From: Glycomyces salinus
GTDB taxonomy: Bacteria; Actinomycetota; Actinomycetes; Mycobacteriales; Micromonosporaceae
DNA: 64,000 nucleotides
Assembly (NCBI RefSeq): GCF_016428645.1
Contig: NZ_JAELXW010000003.1
Location: 124,001-188,000, forward strand
Reading direction: 5' to 3'
A program made the translations under genes and the position numbers. Shown here in pieces: positions 15,567-25,600 of the stretch; the stretch's first letter is position 1; every line of letters begins with the position of its first letter. Under the pieces are notes generated by a model. It was given only the letters and a program-made list of their open reading frames with translations, searched no databases and was not told the DNA's origin.

Positions 15567-16465
15567 GTCGATAAGTCGCGAATGTGCTCGGTGCTGTCGG
15601 TCCTGATCAGGTCGCCGAGCCACGCTTTCAGCTGCTCGGCGTCCTCGCAGGAGTCGATTCGGAAACGCACCTCCTGGGAGACCGGGATCTCTCGAAGTTC
15701 GAGGTAGAGGTTGAGCGCGGTACGTTCGCCCTCGACCAGGCCCTCGGACTTGCCCTCGGCCCTGCCTTCGCGGTACTTCTCGCCGAAGAGCCCCAGTCGG
15801 TAGGTGTTGGGGAGCGTGGTATCGCTCATGATGATCTCCTGCAGAACCATGAACTGATCTCCTTGCAGCGCATTCAGCGCGTATTCAGCGTACCGCGACC
15901 AGAGCGTCCGGTCGAATCCTCGGATGGTTTCGTAGTAGGCCCGTATGACGTCTCCGCCCTGCTCGCCGCCGCCGTGGGCGATGAGTGAGAGCAGCGCTAT
16001 CGAGACGTTCTCGCGTCCCTCGTCGGGATCGGTGATGACCGGGATCTGACTCGGCCCGATGAGCAGCGGCCGCAGAATGAGGCCGGGATGGCCCGTCTGG
16101 ATCGGCTCGCTCGTCCACTTCGCTGTGGCCTCGTCGAAGGTGATGACGACCAGCGCCACCGGACACTGGAGTCGCGTCCTTGCCGAAGCGATGTAATCGA
16201 GCCAGCTGTAGCGCTTGTCGTCGTCCCTGCCGCGCTGCACCTCGAAGAGCAGCGCGAAAGCCTCTTTTTCTCCGCGGTAGTAGACCGCGACGTTGTCGCA
16301 GTTGCGGATGACCGCGTCGTCGCCGCGTGTCATCGCCTCCGAACCGGGTTTGACGTCGGTGTAGTCCGGGAGGCGGCGACCCAGCAACCCGCAGTACAGC
16401 TCTTCGGCGAGCTTCGGATTGTCCTGAAGCAGCCGCAGCGGCGCTTCGTGCTCGTATGTGGTCAC
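15500..16465 (-). CDS. PD-(D/E)XK-type Rpn/transposase-like nuclease family protein
   Basis: The product has 321 residues from GTG 16465. Features are an N-terminal block (RLLQDNPKLAEELYCGLLG), a core with LLFEVQRGRDDDKRYSWLDYIASARTR (E-x-Q of a PD-(D/E)XK nuclease core after a D-x-V strand), and a C-terminal helical part with GEKYREGRAEGKSEGLVEGERTALNLYLEL. The repeated G-x-x-E-G tail helix is typical of the Rpn/DUF4351-like 'putative transposase' nucleases. The final 25 or so residues are basic, low in structure and overlap the convergent gene. It might act in recombination or defence. Family assignment is moderate. Confidence 0.65.
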   Translation of the reverse strand: MTTYEHEAPLRLLQDNPKLAEELYCGLLGRRLPDYTDVKPGSEAMTRGDDAVIRNCDNVAVYYRGEKEAFALLFEVQRGRDDDKRYSWLDYIASARTRLQCPVALVVITFDEATAKWTSEPIQTGHPGLILRPLLIGPSQIPVITDPDEGRENVSIALLSLIAHGGGEQGGDVIRAYYETIRGFDRTLWSRYAEYALNALQGDQFMVLQEIIMSDTTLPNTYRLGLFGEKYREGRAEGKSEGLVEGERTALNLYLELREIPVSQEVRFRIDSCEDAEQLKAWLGDLIRTDSTEHIRDLSTYTARPPASRAAPFASLRRRSR

Positions 16466-16558
16466 ATTCCAGACGCTAGGAGCCCTCGTTCGAACACCGG
16501 GACAACGACACGAATCGGCGGAGAACGTCTGTTGTCGGGTTCGCGACAGCCGGGCAGA

Positions 16559-17185
16559 TCAACTGAAGAAGCCGAGGCAGGCGACTATGAGGGTGGAGCC
16601 GCATAGGGCCAGGCCCAGGCGGAAGTTCCTCTCCAGCTTCTTTTCCCGGTCGATGATGCGGGGTCGGCCCACGACGCCGATCGTCAGCCAGCCCGCGGCG
16701 AACGCGGCCAGGGGGCAGGCGACCATGAACACGCCCAACAGGATCGCCTCGGTGAGGTCGGCGGCCTTGACGGTGCGCAGGATGACCAGCTGGGCGACCA
16801 GCGCCGCCAGCGCGAACAGCCCGTAGATCAGGCCGTTGCGCTCGTCGCCGCGCCATCGCGGCAGCAGCGGCGGCCGGTGCGCCAGGAAGCGGGCCTCTTC
16901 GAGTTCGGTCCGCGCGATCTGGAGGTCGGCCTCGGCGGCGCCGATCTCGATGGACGGGTCGCCGTCGAGCGGCTGGGCCGCGACCGGCGGCGGGGGCTCG
17001 ACGCGGGCGGCGCGGGCGAGCTCGTCGACGGCCGCGCGCTGCTGGGTGGCCCGTTCGGTGAGCCGGTCGACGCGTTCGCCCATCGATTCAGTGCGGGAGG
17101 CGTCGCGGGCGGCGGCCTCCTCGGCGCCGCGGCGGACCTCGTCGAGGCGCCGAAGCTGGGCGAGGTAGTCGTCGAAGGCGCTCAC
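16559..17185 (-). CDS. Coiled-coil membrane protein downstream of the FtsK-like ATPase
   Basis: The product has 208 residues from GTG 17185. Residues 1-65 form a charged coiled coil (QLRRLDEVRRGAEEAAARD..., RVDRLTERATQQRAAVDELA). After a Pro-rich linker comes a second helix, then three hydrophobic segments (about 120-200: LIYGLFALAALVAQLVIL; AILLGVFMVACPLAAFAAGW; LGLALCGSTLIVACLGFF), with one short basic loop. It follows the FtsK-like gene by 19 bases on the same strand, so it is an operon partner and could be its membrane anchor. No family was recognised. Confidence 0.7.
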   Translation of the reverse strand: MSAFDDYLAQLRRLDEVRRGAEEAAARDASRTESMGERVDRLTERATQQRAAVDELARAARVEPPPPVAAQPLDGDPSIEIGAAEADLQIARTELEEARFLAHRPPLLPRWRGDERNGLIYGLFALAALVAQLVILRTVKAADLTEAILLGVFMVACPLAAFAAGWLTIGVVGRPRIIDREKKLERNFRLGLALCGSTLIVACLGFFS

Positions 17186-17204
17186 GCGCGTTTTCCTCTC
17201 AAAG

Positions 17205-19607
17205 TCAAGTGTTCACTCCGGTTTGGGCGGTGGTGGGCGACGGGCGGGAGAATGGCACGATGAGCCGACCCGAGCCGGTGTCGGCGTGGCGGTCGATCAG
17301 CAGGGCCCGGCCGGGGCGGGGACTCCAGTGCTGGAACTGCTGGCCGAAGTGTCCGAGCAGTTCGGTGCCGGGCAGGTTGAGGATGAGCGAGCAGGCGACG
17401 TCCTCGCGTCCGGCGCTGCCGCCGACGTCGTCGAGGAAGCGCCGGTAGATCCGCCACCAGGCCAGGAGGTGGACGCCGCGGGCCGGTCCGGTGCGCAGCA
17501 GTTCGCGCAGGGCGTTCTGGGCGGGCCGGTCGAGGCCGGCCGCCTCGATCCCCCAGGCGAGGACGATGGTGTCGTCGGGGATCCGGCCGAGCCGGGACGC
17601 GAACTCCTCGGGCGGGATCCGGTGGGCCGCTTCCTGGAGTTTCGCCGAGCCGGTGAAGTCCACAGTCCACAGACCGGGTCCGGGCCGGGCGGCGTATGCC
17701 AGGGACTCGGCCGCGGCTTCGAGGGTCTCGCCTCCGGCCGGGTCGGAGCCGAGGATCGCCAGGTGGCGTCCGGGCCGCCGGTCCAGGTCGACCCCGGCCG
17801 CCTCCAGGCGCAGCGAGACCTCGCGGCCCAGCAGCGCCCGGCCGGGCTTGCGCTCGCCCGGCAGCGTGTCGGTGAAGTGCACCGGGCGGTAGCCGTAGAA
17901 CACGCGCGGTGCGCCGAAATCGGAGTGCGCGTGCCGCAACTGCTCCCGCAGCCGCAGCATCACCGCGGCGTCGGTGTCGGGGAAGCGCGCCACCCGGTCG
18001 GCGCCCTTCGCGCCGCCCTCGGTGTTGACCACGACCTGGCCGAGCGAGATGCGCGCGGCCGCGTCGTTGTTGACATCGAGGATCGACTTGGCGCCCGGCA
18101 GCGCCACCCGCATCGGGAACTGCCCGAAGATCGAGTCCCTCTTGGACCAGAGCGCCTCGATCCCGGAGATGGTCTGGGAGGCCAGCACCAGGTGGACGCC
18201 GTAGGAGCGGCCCTTCCGCGCCAGGTTCTCCAGCAGCGAGACCGCCTCGCTCGCGACCTTGTCGTTCCCGGCCAGCAGCACCTGGAACTCGTCGGCGACG
18301 CACACGATCCTCGGGTAGCGCTCGTGGTCGCGCAGCCCGGCGAAGGAGGCCACGCCGTGGCGCTTCATCACCGTCGACCGCTGCGTCATCTCCTCGTTCA
18401 GGGCCCGGAGCACCGCCAGTCCGTACTCGCGGTCGGATTCGACGCCGACGGCGCGCGCGTGCGGGATGAACGTGTCGTCGCGCCGGGTGGGGATGAACTC
18501 GGTGAAGGACACGCCCTCCTTGAAGTCCAGGAGGAACAGCGCCAGGTCCGAGGGCGAGTAGCGGGAGGCCAGCCCGTAGAGGACGTCGAGCAGGAACACG
18601 GTCTTGCCGCCGCCGGTGCGGCCGCCGACCATCCAGTGCGGGGTGGCGTCGTCGAAGCGCAGCCGCACCTCTCCGGCCGCGTCGCGCCCGATGAGCACCT
18701 CCAGGCCGTTCGCGGGGTCGCCGCTGAGCGGCGTGCCGGGGATGAGGTCGCCGAAGGCGAGGGTGGCGGCCTCGCGGGCGCGCTCGGCCAGGCGGGTCGC
18801 CTCTCCGGCCACGAACGCGGGGTCGGGGGCCTCGGGCCAGGCGGCCGGGACCGCCAGCCGTGCGCCCTGCGTGACCGGCGCGGCCGGGGGGTTCGAGACC
18901 TCGACGTGCCCGTCGACCTCGCGCATGACCGTGGCCTGCGGCAGGTCGGGCAGCCCGGCTGCGAGCACGGTCACCCCGTGCTCCAGTCCCGAGCGGGCGA
19001 TGGCGTGGACCCGCTCGACCACGGCCCTCGGGGCGTCGCCGAGCGAGGCGATCGCCAGCAGCAGCCGGTCGGTGCGGTGCCCGGCGATGGACTCGGCGAC
19101 CTGGGTCTCGGCCAGGGTGAGCACGTCGGCCGCGGCTCTGGTGTCGGTCGCGACCGCCTCGATCACGCCCGCGTCGGCCAGGGGCCTGAGCGGTGCGAAG
19201 GCGGCCCCGAGCGTGGCCAGGTCGATCGCGGCCACCCGCAGTTCGCCGGGGTCGGTTCCGGCCAGGACGTGCAGGACGGCGTTCCTGATCAGTGCGGCGA
19301 CCCCGTCGACGCGGGCGTCGACGCCGGTGGCCAGGTGGCCGGCCTCGCCGAAGGGCACCAGCAGCGGGATCGTGCGGTCCTGGTGCAGGACGAGCGTCCC
19401 GGCCGGGAGCAGCGAGGCGTCGCCTCGCAGCTGCGCTGCCGAGGCGGTGGCGGCGTCGGATATCTGTCGCTCGGCCTCGAGGACCGCCGGGTCCACTGGG
19501 GTCTCGAACGCCGCCGCCCCCAGACGTCTGCGGGCCGAGGCGAGCCGGGCGGCGGCGATGTCGCAGCCGGCGGCCGCGTTCGCCAGCGTGGAGCGGAAAC
19601 CTGGCAC
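17205..19607 (-). CDS. FtsK/SpoIIIE-like DNA-translocase-type ATPase
   Basis: The product has 800 residues. GTG 19607 follows AGGAGG. A helical N-terminus leads into a domain of unclear type (about 70-290). The FtsK-type motor has Walker A GGRTGGGKTVFLL (about 327-338), a DFKEGVSF strand, Walker B RIVCVADEFQVLL (about 432-444), KGRSYGVHLVLASQ and LPGAKSILDVNNDAA. After it comes a second ATPase-like half with a degenerate P-loop region (HLAILGSDPAGGETLEAAA, about 575). There are no N-terminal transmembrane segments, unlike cell-division FtsK, and no winged-helix gamma domain. Divergent from the flotillin operon, it probably belongs to the same module. EccC-type secretion ATPase is the alternative, but no ESX core genes are near. 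Confidence 0.8.
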   Translation of the reverse strand: MPGFRSTLANAAAGCDIAAARLASARRRLGAAAFETPVDPAVLEAERQISDAATASAAQLRGDASLLPAGTLVLHQDRTIPLLVPFGEAGHLATGVDARVDGVAALIRNAVLHVLAGTDPGELRVAAIDLATLGAAFAPLRPLADAGVIEAVATDTRAAADVLTLAETQVAESIAGHRTDRLLLAIASLGDAPRAVVERVHAIARSGLEHGVTVLAAGLPDLPQATVMREVDGHVEVSNPPAAPVTQGARLAVPAAWPEAPDPAFVAGEATRLAERAREAATLAFGDLIPGTPLSGDPANGLEVLIGRDAAGEVRLRFDDATPHWMVGGRTGGGKTVFLLDVLYGLASRYSPSDLALFLLDFKEGVSFTEFIPTRRDDTFIPHARAVGVESDREYGLAVLRALNEEMTQRSTVMKRHGVASFAGLRDHERYPRIVCVADEFQVLLAGNDKVASEAVSLLENLARKGRSYGVHLVLASQTISGIEALWSKRDSIFGQFPMRVALPGAKSILDVNNDAAARISLGQVVVNTEGGAKGADRVARFPDTDAAVMLRLREQLRHAHSDFGAPRVFYGYRPVHFTDTLPGERKPGRALLGREVSLRLEAAGVDLDRRPGRHLAILGSDPAGGETLEAAAESLAYAARPGPGLWTVDFTGSAKLQEAAHRIPPEEFASRLGRIPDDTIVLAWGIEAAGLDRPAQNALRELLRTGPARGVHLLAWWRIYRRFLDDVGGSAGREDVACSLILNLPGTELLGHFGQQFQHWSPRPGRALLIDRHADTGSGRLIVPFSRPSPTTAQTGVNT

Positions 19608-19783
19608 CGGACCTCCTCGAAGTTGACCCGGTCACAGGATAGCGGCGAGTCGGCAACCTTTCGGCACTCGCCCGCGTGCATTAACCTAGACGCAGACCCG
19701 GATCCGGTCTATCCGGACTGTGCCGCCCGCCTGCCAACACCGTCCGCGCCTGCGCCCGCGCGCACGGGAGACAAGGACGAACC

Positions 19784-20452
19784 ATGCGTGAGTTCCTGGA
19801 CATAGCCCTGTCATTCCCTCCGATCGTGTTCACGTTCGGTCTGGTCCTCGTGGTCCTGTACTGGATCACCGTCATCGTGGGCGCGCTTGACGTGGACATG
19901 TTCGACCTCGGCGGCGACGCGGACGCAGAGTTGGACGCGGGCGGCTCCTTCTGGTCGGCGTTCGGGTTCGGCGCGGTCCCGTTCACTGTGGTGGCCTCAC
20001 TGTGGATCACGCTGGGCTGGATCGTGACGGTGCTCGGCACCACCTGGGTGCGCAGCAGCGACGAGGTGTTCATACCGGCGGCGGCCTCGGGCATAGCCCT
20101 GCTCGTCGCCGGGATCGGCGTGGGCATGCTCGGCGCGAAACTCCTGGCCAGACCCCTGTCGAAGCTCTTCGCCGACCCGCCGGTCACCACCCACCGCGGC
20201 CTGGTCGGCAAGATGTGCGTGGTCCGGACCGGCACGGTCACCACCGACTCCGGTCAGGCCGAACTGACCGAAGAGGACGGCAAGGTCCACCTGATCAACA
20301 TCCGCCGCTCCGTCCACGAGCCCCCCGGCATCCAGGACGAGCTGTTCTCACGGCACTCCAAGCTGGTGATCTTCGACTACGACGAAGCCGAGAAGATCTT
20401 CCTGGTCGTCCCGGCCTCCCTGCCGCCCGATCTCGAAACGGCCGACTCCTAG
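19784..20452 (+). CDS. YqiJ/NfeD-like membrane protein with OB-fold-type C-terminus
   Basis: The product has 222 residues. Hydrophobic segments lie at about 10-35, 60-85 (VPFTVVASLWITLGWIVTVLG) and 95-120 (AAASGIALLVAGIGVGMLGA). A soluble C-terminal beta domain follows (RGLVGKMCVVRTGTVTTDSGQAEL...HLINIRRS...LVIFDYDEAEKIFLVV), which fits the OB fold of NfeD-class proteins. This class is regularly encoded beside SPFH/flotillin proteins, as in the YqiJ-YqiK pair, and here the flotillin gene follows after 112 bases. It likely helps the flotillin form membrane microdomains. Confidence 0.8.
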   Translation: MREFLDIALSFPPIVFTFGLVLVVLYWITVIVGALDVDMFDLGGDADAELDAGGSFWSAFGFGAVPFTVVASLWITLGWIVTVLGTTWVRSSDEVFIPAAASGIALLVAGIGVGMLGAKLLARPLSKLFADPPVTTHRGLVGKMCVVRTGTVTTDSGQAELTEEDGKVHLINIRRSVHEPPGIQDELFSRHSKLVIFDYDEAEKIFLVVPASLPPDLETADS

Positions 20453-20564
20453 GGTGGCCGCGCCCTCTTGAGCCGGACTCGTGTACCCCGCGGTTTGCGG
20501 TTTCTCAGTAGGGTGTCATAGCGCCCGCTTCTCAACGTCCTCCCGATTCCCGTAAGGAAGCCCA

Positions 20565-22631
20565 ATGGATACATCCCAGGCGACCAGTGTCACCGTCATT
20601 GTGGTGGTCGCGCTCATGGTCCTCGGCATAGCGGCGTTCATCGTCAGCCGCTACAAGAAGGTCCCGCCAGGTCAGGCGCTGGTCATCACCAAGGCCGGCA
20701 AGACCAAGGTCTCGTTCACCACCGCGGTCGTGCTCCCGGTGGTCCACCGCGCCGAGTTCATGGACATCTCGGTCAAGACCATCGAGATCGCCCGGTCCGG
20801 CAAGGACGGCCTGATCTGCATGGACAACATCCGAGCCGACATCTCGATCACCTTCTTCGTGCGGGTCAACGCCACCGCCGACGACGTCCGCAACGTCGCC
20901 GAGTCGGTCACCCCGAAGCGCGCCTCGGACCAGGACAAGCTGCAGGAACTGTTCAACGCCAAGTTCTCCGAGGCGGTCAAGACCGTCGGCAAGCAGCTCG
21001 ACTTCACCGACCTCTACACCAACCGCGACGAGTTCCGCGACCGGATCCTCCAGGTCATCGGCACCGACCTCAACGGCTACTCGCTCGAGGACGCGGCCAT
21101 CGACTACCTCGAGCAGACCCCGATGGAGCAGCTCGACCCCCAGAACATCCTCGACGCGCAGGGCATCCGCAAGATCACCCAACTCACCGCGCGCGAAGCG
21201 GTGACCACGAACGAGCACCGCCGCCACGAGGAGAAGGAGATCAAGCGCCAGGACGTCGAGGCCCGCGAGGCCGTCCTGGAGCTGGAGCGCCGCCAGGAAG
21301 AGGCCGAGATCCGCCAGCAGCGCGAGGTCGAGACCCTCCGCGCCCGCGAGAACGCCGAGATCCAGAAGGTCCGCAGCGAGGAACGGCTCAAGTCCGACAC
21401 CGCGCAGATCAAGGCCGACGAGGCCACCGGCGTCCAGAACGAGAACCGCCTGCGCGAGATCGCCGTGGCCGAGAAGAACCGCGAGCGCGTCATCGCCGTC
21501 GAGTCCGAGCGGATCGAGAAGGACCGCATCCTCGAGGTCGTCGCCCGCGAACGCGAGGAAGAGCTCGCCCGCATCGCCGCCAACAAGGAGGTCGAGGCCG
21601 AGAAGCGCGAGATCGCCGACGTCATCCGCGAGCGCATCGCCGTGGAGAAGACCGTCGCCGAGCAGGAAGAGGGCATCAAGCGCCTGCGCGCGACCGAGGA
21701 GGCCGAGCGCGACCGCCAGCAGATCATCATCCGCGCCGAGGCCGAGGCCCAGGAGAACCTGGTCAAGGACATCAAGGCCGCCGAGGCCGCCGAGACCGCG
21801 GCCAAGCACACCGCCCGCCAGCGCATCACCGAGGCCGAGGCCGCTCAGCAGGCCGCCGAGCTGGAGGCCCGCGCCAAGATCCGCCAGGCCGAGGGCGACC
21901 AGGCCCTGGCCGCCGCCGACGGCCTGGCGGCCGTCCAGGTCCGCGAGGCCGAGGCCGACGCGATCGAGAAGGGCGGACTGGCCGAGGCCAAGGCATCCGA
22001 GGCGATCGGCCGCGCCGAGGCCGAGGCGAACGCCGCCAAGGGCAAGGCCGAAGCCGACGCCAGCGCCGCGAAGGGCAAGGCCGAGGCCGAGGCCCTGCGC
22101 CTGCGGCTGCTGAGCGAGTCCGAGGGCCTCACCGAGAAGGCCCGCGCCATGGACGCCCTGTCCGAGGCGTCCAAGGCCCACGAGGAGTACCGCCTGCGCC
22201 TGGAGATGGAGAAGGAGCTGCGCGGCCTGGAGATCGAGGCCCGACGCTCGATCGCCGAGCAGCAGGCCTCCGTCATCGCCACGGGCCTGGAGGGCGCCGA
22301 CATCTCGCTGGTCGGCGGCGACACCCAGTTCTTCGACCGGGTGGTCGGCGCGATCGGCTACGGCAAGGCCGTCGACGGCTTCGTCGCCCACTCCGAGGTC
22401 GCCCAGTCGGTGGCCGCGAACTGGACGAACGGAGAGTCCTCCTTCGGCGAGGACCTCAAGGCCGTCCTGGCGAACCTGGGCAGCGACGAGGTCAAGAACC
22501 TCACCGTCTCGGCCGCGCTGGTCAAGCTCATGCAGGGCGGCGGCGACCACGACCTGCTGTCGGGCCTGCTCGACAAGGCCAAGCAGCTGGGGGTCTCCGA
22601 GAAGCCCGCCGTCGAGATGACCGCGAGCTAG
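20565..22631 (+). CDS. Flotillin-family (SPFH/band 7) membrane scaffold protein
   Basis: The product has 688 residues. One N-terminal transmembrane helix (about 8-28: SVTVIVVVALMVLGIAAFIV) is followed by the SPFH domain (about 30-210: PPGQALVITKAGKTKV...ISVKTIEIARSGKDGL...ISITFFVRV) and a very long Glu/Arg/Ala-rich coiled coil (about 215-560). A C-terminal region has flotillin-like ALSEASKAHEEYRLRLEMEKEL and a globular end. It is longer than YqiK (about 550) because of the coiled coil. It should oligomerise on the membrane as a scaffold. The giant AAA gene begins 13 bases after its stop, so the two are co-transcribed. Confidence 0.88.
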   Translation: MDTSQATSVTVIVVVALMVLGIAAFIVSRYKKVPPGQALVITKAGKTKVSFTTAVVLPVVHRAEFMDISVKTIEIARSGKDGLICMDNIRADISITFFVRVNATADDVRNVAESVTPKRASDQDKLQELFNAKFSEAVKTVGKQLDFTDLYTNRDEFRDRILQVIGTDLNGYSLEDAAIDYLEQTPMEQLDPQNILDAQGIRKITQLTAREAVTTNEHRRHEEKEIKRQDVEAREAVLELERRQEEAEIRQQREVETLRARENAEIQKVRSEERLKSDTAQIKADEATGVQNENRLREIAVAEKNRERVIAVESERIEKDRILEVVAREREEELARIAANKEVEAEKREIADVIRERIAVEKTVAEQEEGIKRLRATEEAERDRQQIIIRAEAEAQENLVKDIKAAEAAETAAKHTARQRITEAEAAQQAAELEARAKIRQAEGDQALAAADGLAAVQVREAEADAIEKGGLAEAKASEAIGRAEAEANAAKGKAEADASAAKGKAEAEALRLRLLSESEGLTEKARAMDALSEASKAHEEYRLRLEMEKELRGLEIEARRSIAEQQASVIATGLEGADISLVGGDTQFFDRVVGAIGYGKAVDGFVAHSEVAQSVAANWTNGESSFGEDLKAVLANLGSDEVKNLTVSAALVKLMQGGGDHDLLSGLLDKAKQLGVSEKPAVEMTAS

Positions 22632-22644
22632 GCGGGGGAACGAC

Positions 22645-25600
22645 ATGGCCGAAGAGGAGACGACCGAGTCCGGCGCGCTCGACGCCGGCACGTACGAAGT
22701 CCTGTCCAAGCGGCTGGCCGACTACGCCACCGAGCTGACCGACCGGGCCGAGGCGCTCAACGCCGAGCGCGTCGCCGCGTTCGGGTCGACCGAGCTGAGC
22801 CTGCTGGGCACCACCCGCATCCGCACCGGGAACAACTGCGTGCCGCGCGACATGGTGCAGGTGGGCGGGCGTCTCCTCTTCGGCTACAACGTCCACATGG
22901 GGCTCAAGTCCCACACCGCGGTCGGGGACGTGTTCGCCGTCCACGAGTTCGTCCGCGAGGACGGCAAGTACTCGTTCAAGGCGGTCGACTCGCCCGGGCA
23001 CGTGCTCGACGATCCCCGGTTCGAGTCCGACTTCACCGAGATGTACCGCTACTACAAGTCGACCGAGCTGCTCCAGGTGCGGCAGGTCGAGACCAGACTG
23101 CTGGCGGTCTTCAGGATCGGCGAGAAGCTCGGCGACCAGCGCGTTCTGCGCTGGCAGCTCGAACCGGACGGCACGGCCTCCTACATGGACGCCCGCGGCG
23201 ACGCCGACCACACCTGGCCCGAGCCGTTCGAGTTCGAGTGGACCGAGACCACCCGCGAGGACCACGTCACCGGCCGCCACCCGCACGTGTCGATCGAGGA
23301 CGAGATCTTCGTCGAGTGCATGAACGGCACCCTCACGGTCAAGATCGAGGACAACACCGAGACCGGCGAGGGCGTCTACGACGAGCCGGTCGCCGAGCCG
23401 CTCCAGTCGCTGGCCGACGCCGACATCGCCTACGCGCGGATCGGTCCGCTGCTCCTGCTGCGCATCCTGCCGTACAACGAGACGCAGGTGCGCTACCTGA
23501 TCTACAACACCCGCACCGGCGACGTCCAGCGCGCCGACGCGATCGGCCAGGCCTGCCGCCGCCTGCCCGAGGACCACGGCATCATCTTCCCCGGCGGCTA
23601 CTACCTCAACGAGGGCAAGCTCAAGACCTTCGACCACGACACCGAGGGCCTGAAGTTCAAGCGGCAGATCCGCTCGCCCAACGGCGAGGACGTCCTCTAC
23701 GTCTTCTACCACGAAGCCGAAGGACGCTCGCTGCTCCTGCCGTACAACGTTATCCGCAAGGAAGTCGCGGCGCCGATGAGCGTCCACGGCTACTCGGTGT
23801 TCGACGACGGCACCATGGTCGCGTTCCGCTTCACCGGCGACGAGGCCACCCGCGTCCACCCGGTGCAGGTGTGGTCGACCCCGTTCGTCTCCGAGGCCCA
23901 CGCCGCGGCCGCCGAGAGCGGCGACGGCCCGATCCACCGCATCGGCAACGCCGAGGCCGTCCGCGCGGTCTCCGACGCCCTGTCGGTGGCGCGCATGGTC
24001 CGCGAGATGGACCCCGGGCAGGCCGTGTTCGAGGCGCTCATCGCGGCCGCCACCCGCTGCCTGGACGACTATCCGTGGCTGGGCGACGAGGGCCTGTTCT
24101 CGCTGAACGAGACGCTGCGCTCGGTCCGCGAGACGGCCGAGTCCGTGCTGGACGAGTACGCCACGGTCGCCGAACTGACCGCCGAGGCCGGCAAGGCCCT
24201 CGACCAGGCCGGGAACGACACGGTCAAGCTGCTGCGCCGCGCCCGCGGCGAGGCCCCCAAGTCCGCCGAGCAGTGGGTCGACCTGCTCACCGACCTGCGG
24301 GGCGCCCAGGGCCACCTGGTCACCCTCAAGGACGTCCGCTACATCGACCTCGACCGGATCGCCGGGCTCGAGGCCGACCTGGCCGAGATCCTGGACTCGA
24401 CCGGCCGCCGCGCCGTGGCCTACCTCGAACGCGAGGACGCCTTCGCGCCGTACTTCGCCGAGATCGAGCAGCTCGAAGGCAAGGCGAACGCCATCGAGAC
24501 CGTCGCCGAGTCCGAGCCGCTGGTGGAGCAGCTCGACGCCCGCCAGCTCGGCCTGGAGACCCTCACCGAGGTCGTCTCCACCCTCGAGATCGGCGACGCG
24601 ACCGTCCGCACCGCGATCCTCGGGCGCGTCTCGGAGGTCCTGGCCGCGGTCAACCGCACCCGCGCCGCGCTCGCTGCCAGGCGCCGCGAGCTGTCGATCG
24701 GCGAGGGCAGGGCCGAGTTCGCCGCCGAGTACGCCCTGCTCGGGCAGGCCGTCACCGCCGCGCTCTCGGCCGCCGGCACGCCCGCGGCCTGTGACGAGCA
24801 GCTCGGTCGCCTCCTGCTGACCATCGAGAACCTCGAGACGCGCTTCGCGGACTTCGACGAGTTCCTCGCGCAGCTGGCCGACAAGCGCACCGACGTCTAC
24901 GAGGCGTTCTCCTCGCGCAAGCAGAACCTCCTCGACGAGGCCGCCCGCCGCGCCGAGCAGCTCGCCGCCAGCGCCGACCGCATCCTGGAGGCCGTCTCCC
25001 GGCGCACCGCCACCCTGTCCTCGCTGGACGAGGTCAACACCTACTTCGCGACCGACCCGATGGTCGAGCGGCTCCGCCGCGTCATCACCGAGCTGCGGGA
25101 ACTGGACGACACCGTCCGCGCCGAGGAGATCGAGGGCCGCATCTCGGCCGCCCGGTCCGAGGCCGGACGCGCCCTCCAGGACCAGCTCGACCTGTTCGAC
25201 GGCGACGCCATCAAGTTCGGCGAGTACCGCATCCCGGTCAACACGCAGCCGCTCGACCTCACCCTCGTGCCGTCCGGAGACCGGCTCGCGTTCTCGCTGA
25301 CCGGCACCGACTACCGGCACGTCGTCGACGACCCCGAGTTCGAGGGCACCAAGCCGTACTGGAACCAGTTCCTGCCCTCGGAGAACGAGAGCGTCTACCG
25401 CGGCGAGCACCTGGCCGCGGCCCTGCTGGCCGAGCACGGCCCCACCAGGCTCCTCGCCGAGGACCTGCCGCGGTTCGTCTCGGCGGCCGCGGCCGAACGC
25501 TACGACGAGGGCTACGAGCGCGGCGTCCACGACGCCGACGCCGCCGCGATCCTGACCGAACTGCTGCGCCTCCACGGCGCGGCCGGGATGCTCCGCTACA

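Noticed and set aside
17205-19607. FtsK-like gene as EccC of a type VII system
   Set aside because: No EccB, EccD, EccE or mycosin is present, and the ATPase arrangement lacks the N-terminal membrane segments of EccC.
17223-19805. 860-codon plus-strand frame
   Set aside because: It is antisense to the FtsK-like gene, whose Walker motifs are unambiguous; high GC leaves the opposite strand open.
20532-22709. 725-codon minus-strand Leu/Gly-rich frame
   Set aside because: Mirror of the Glu/Arg-rich flotillin coiled coil, not a real protein.
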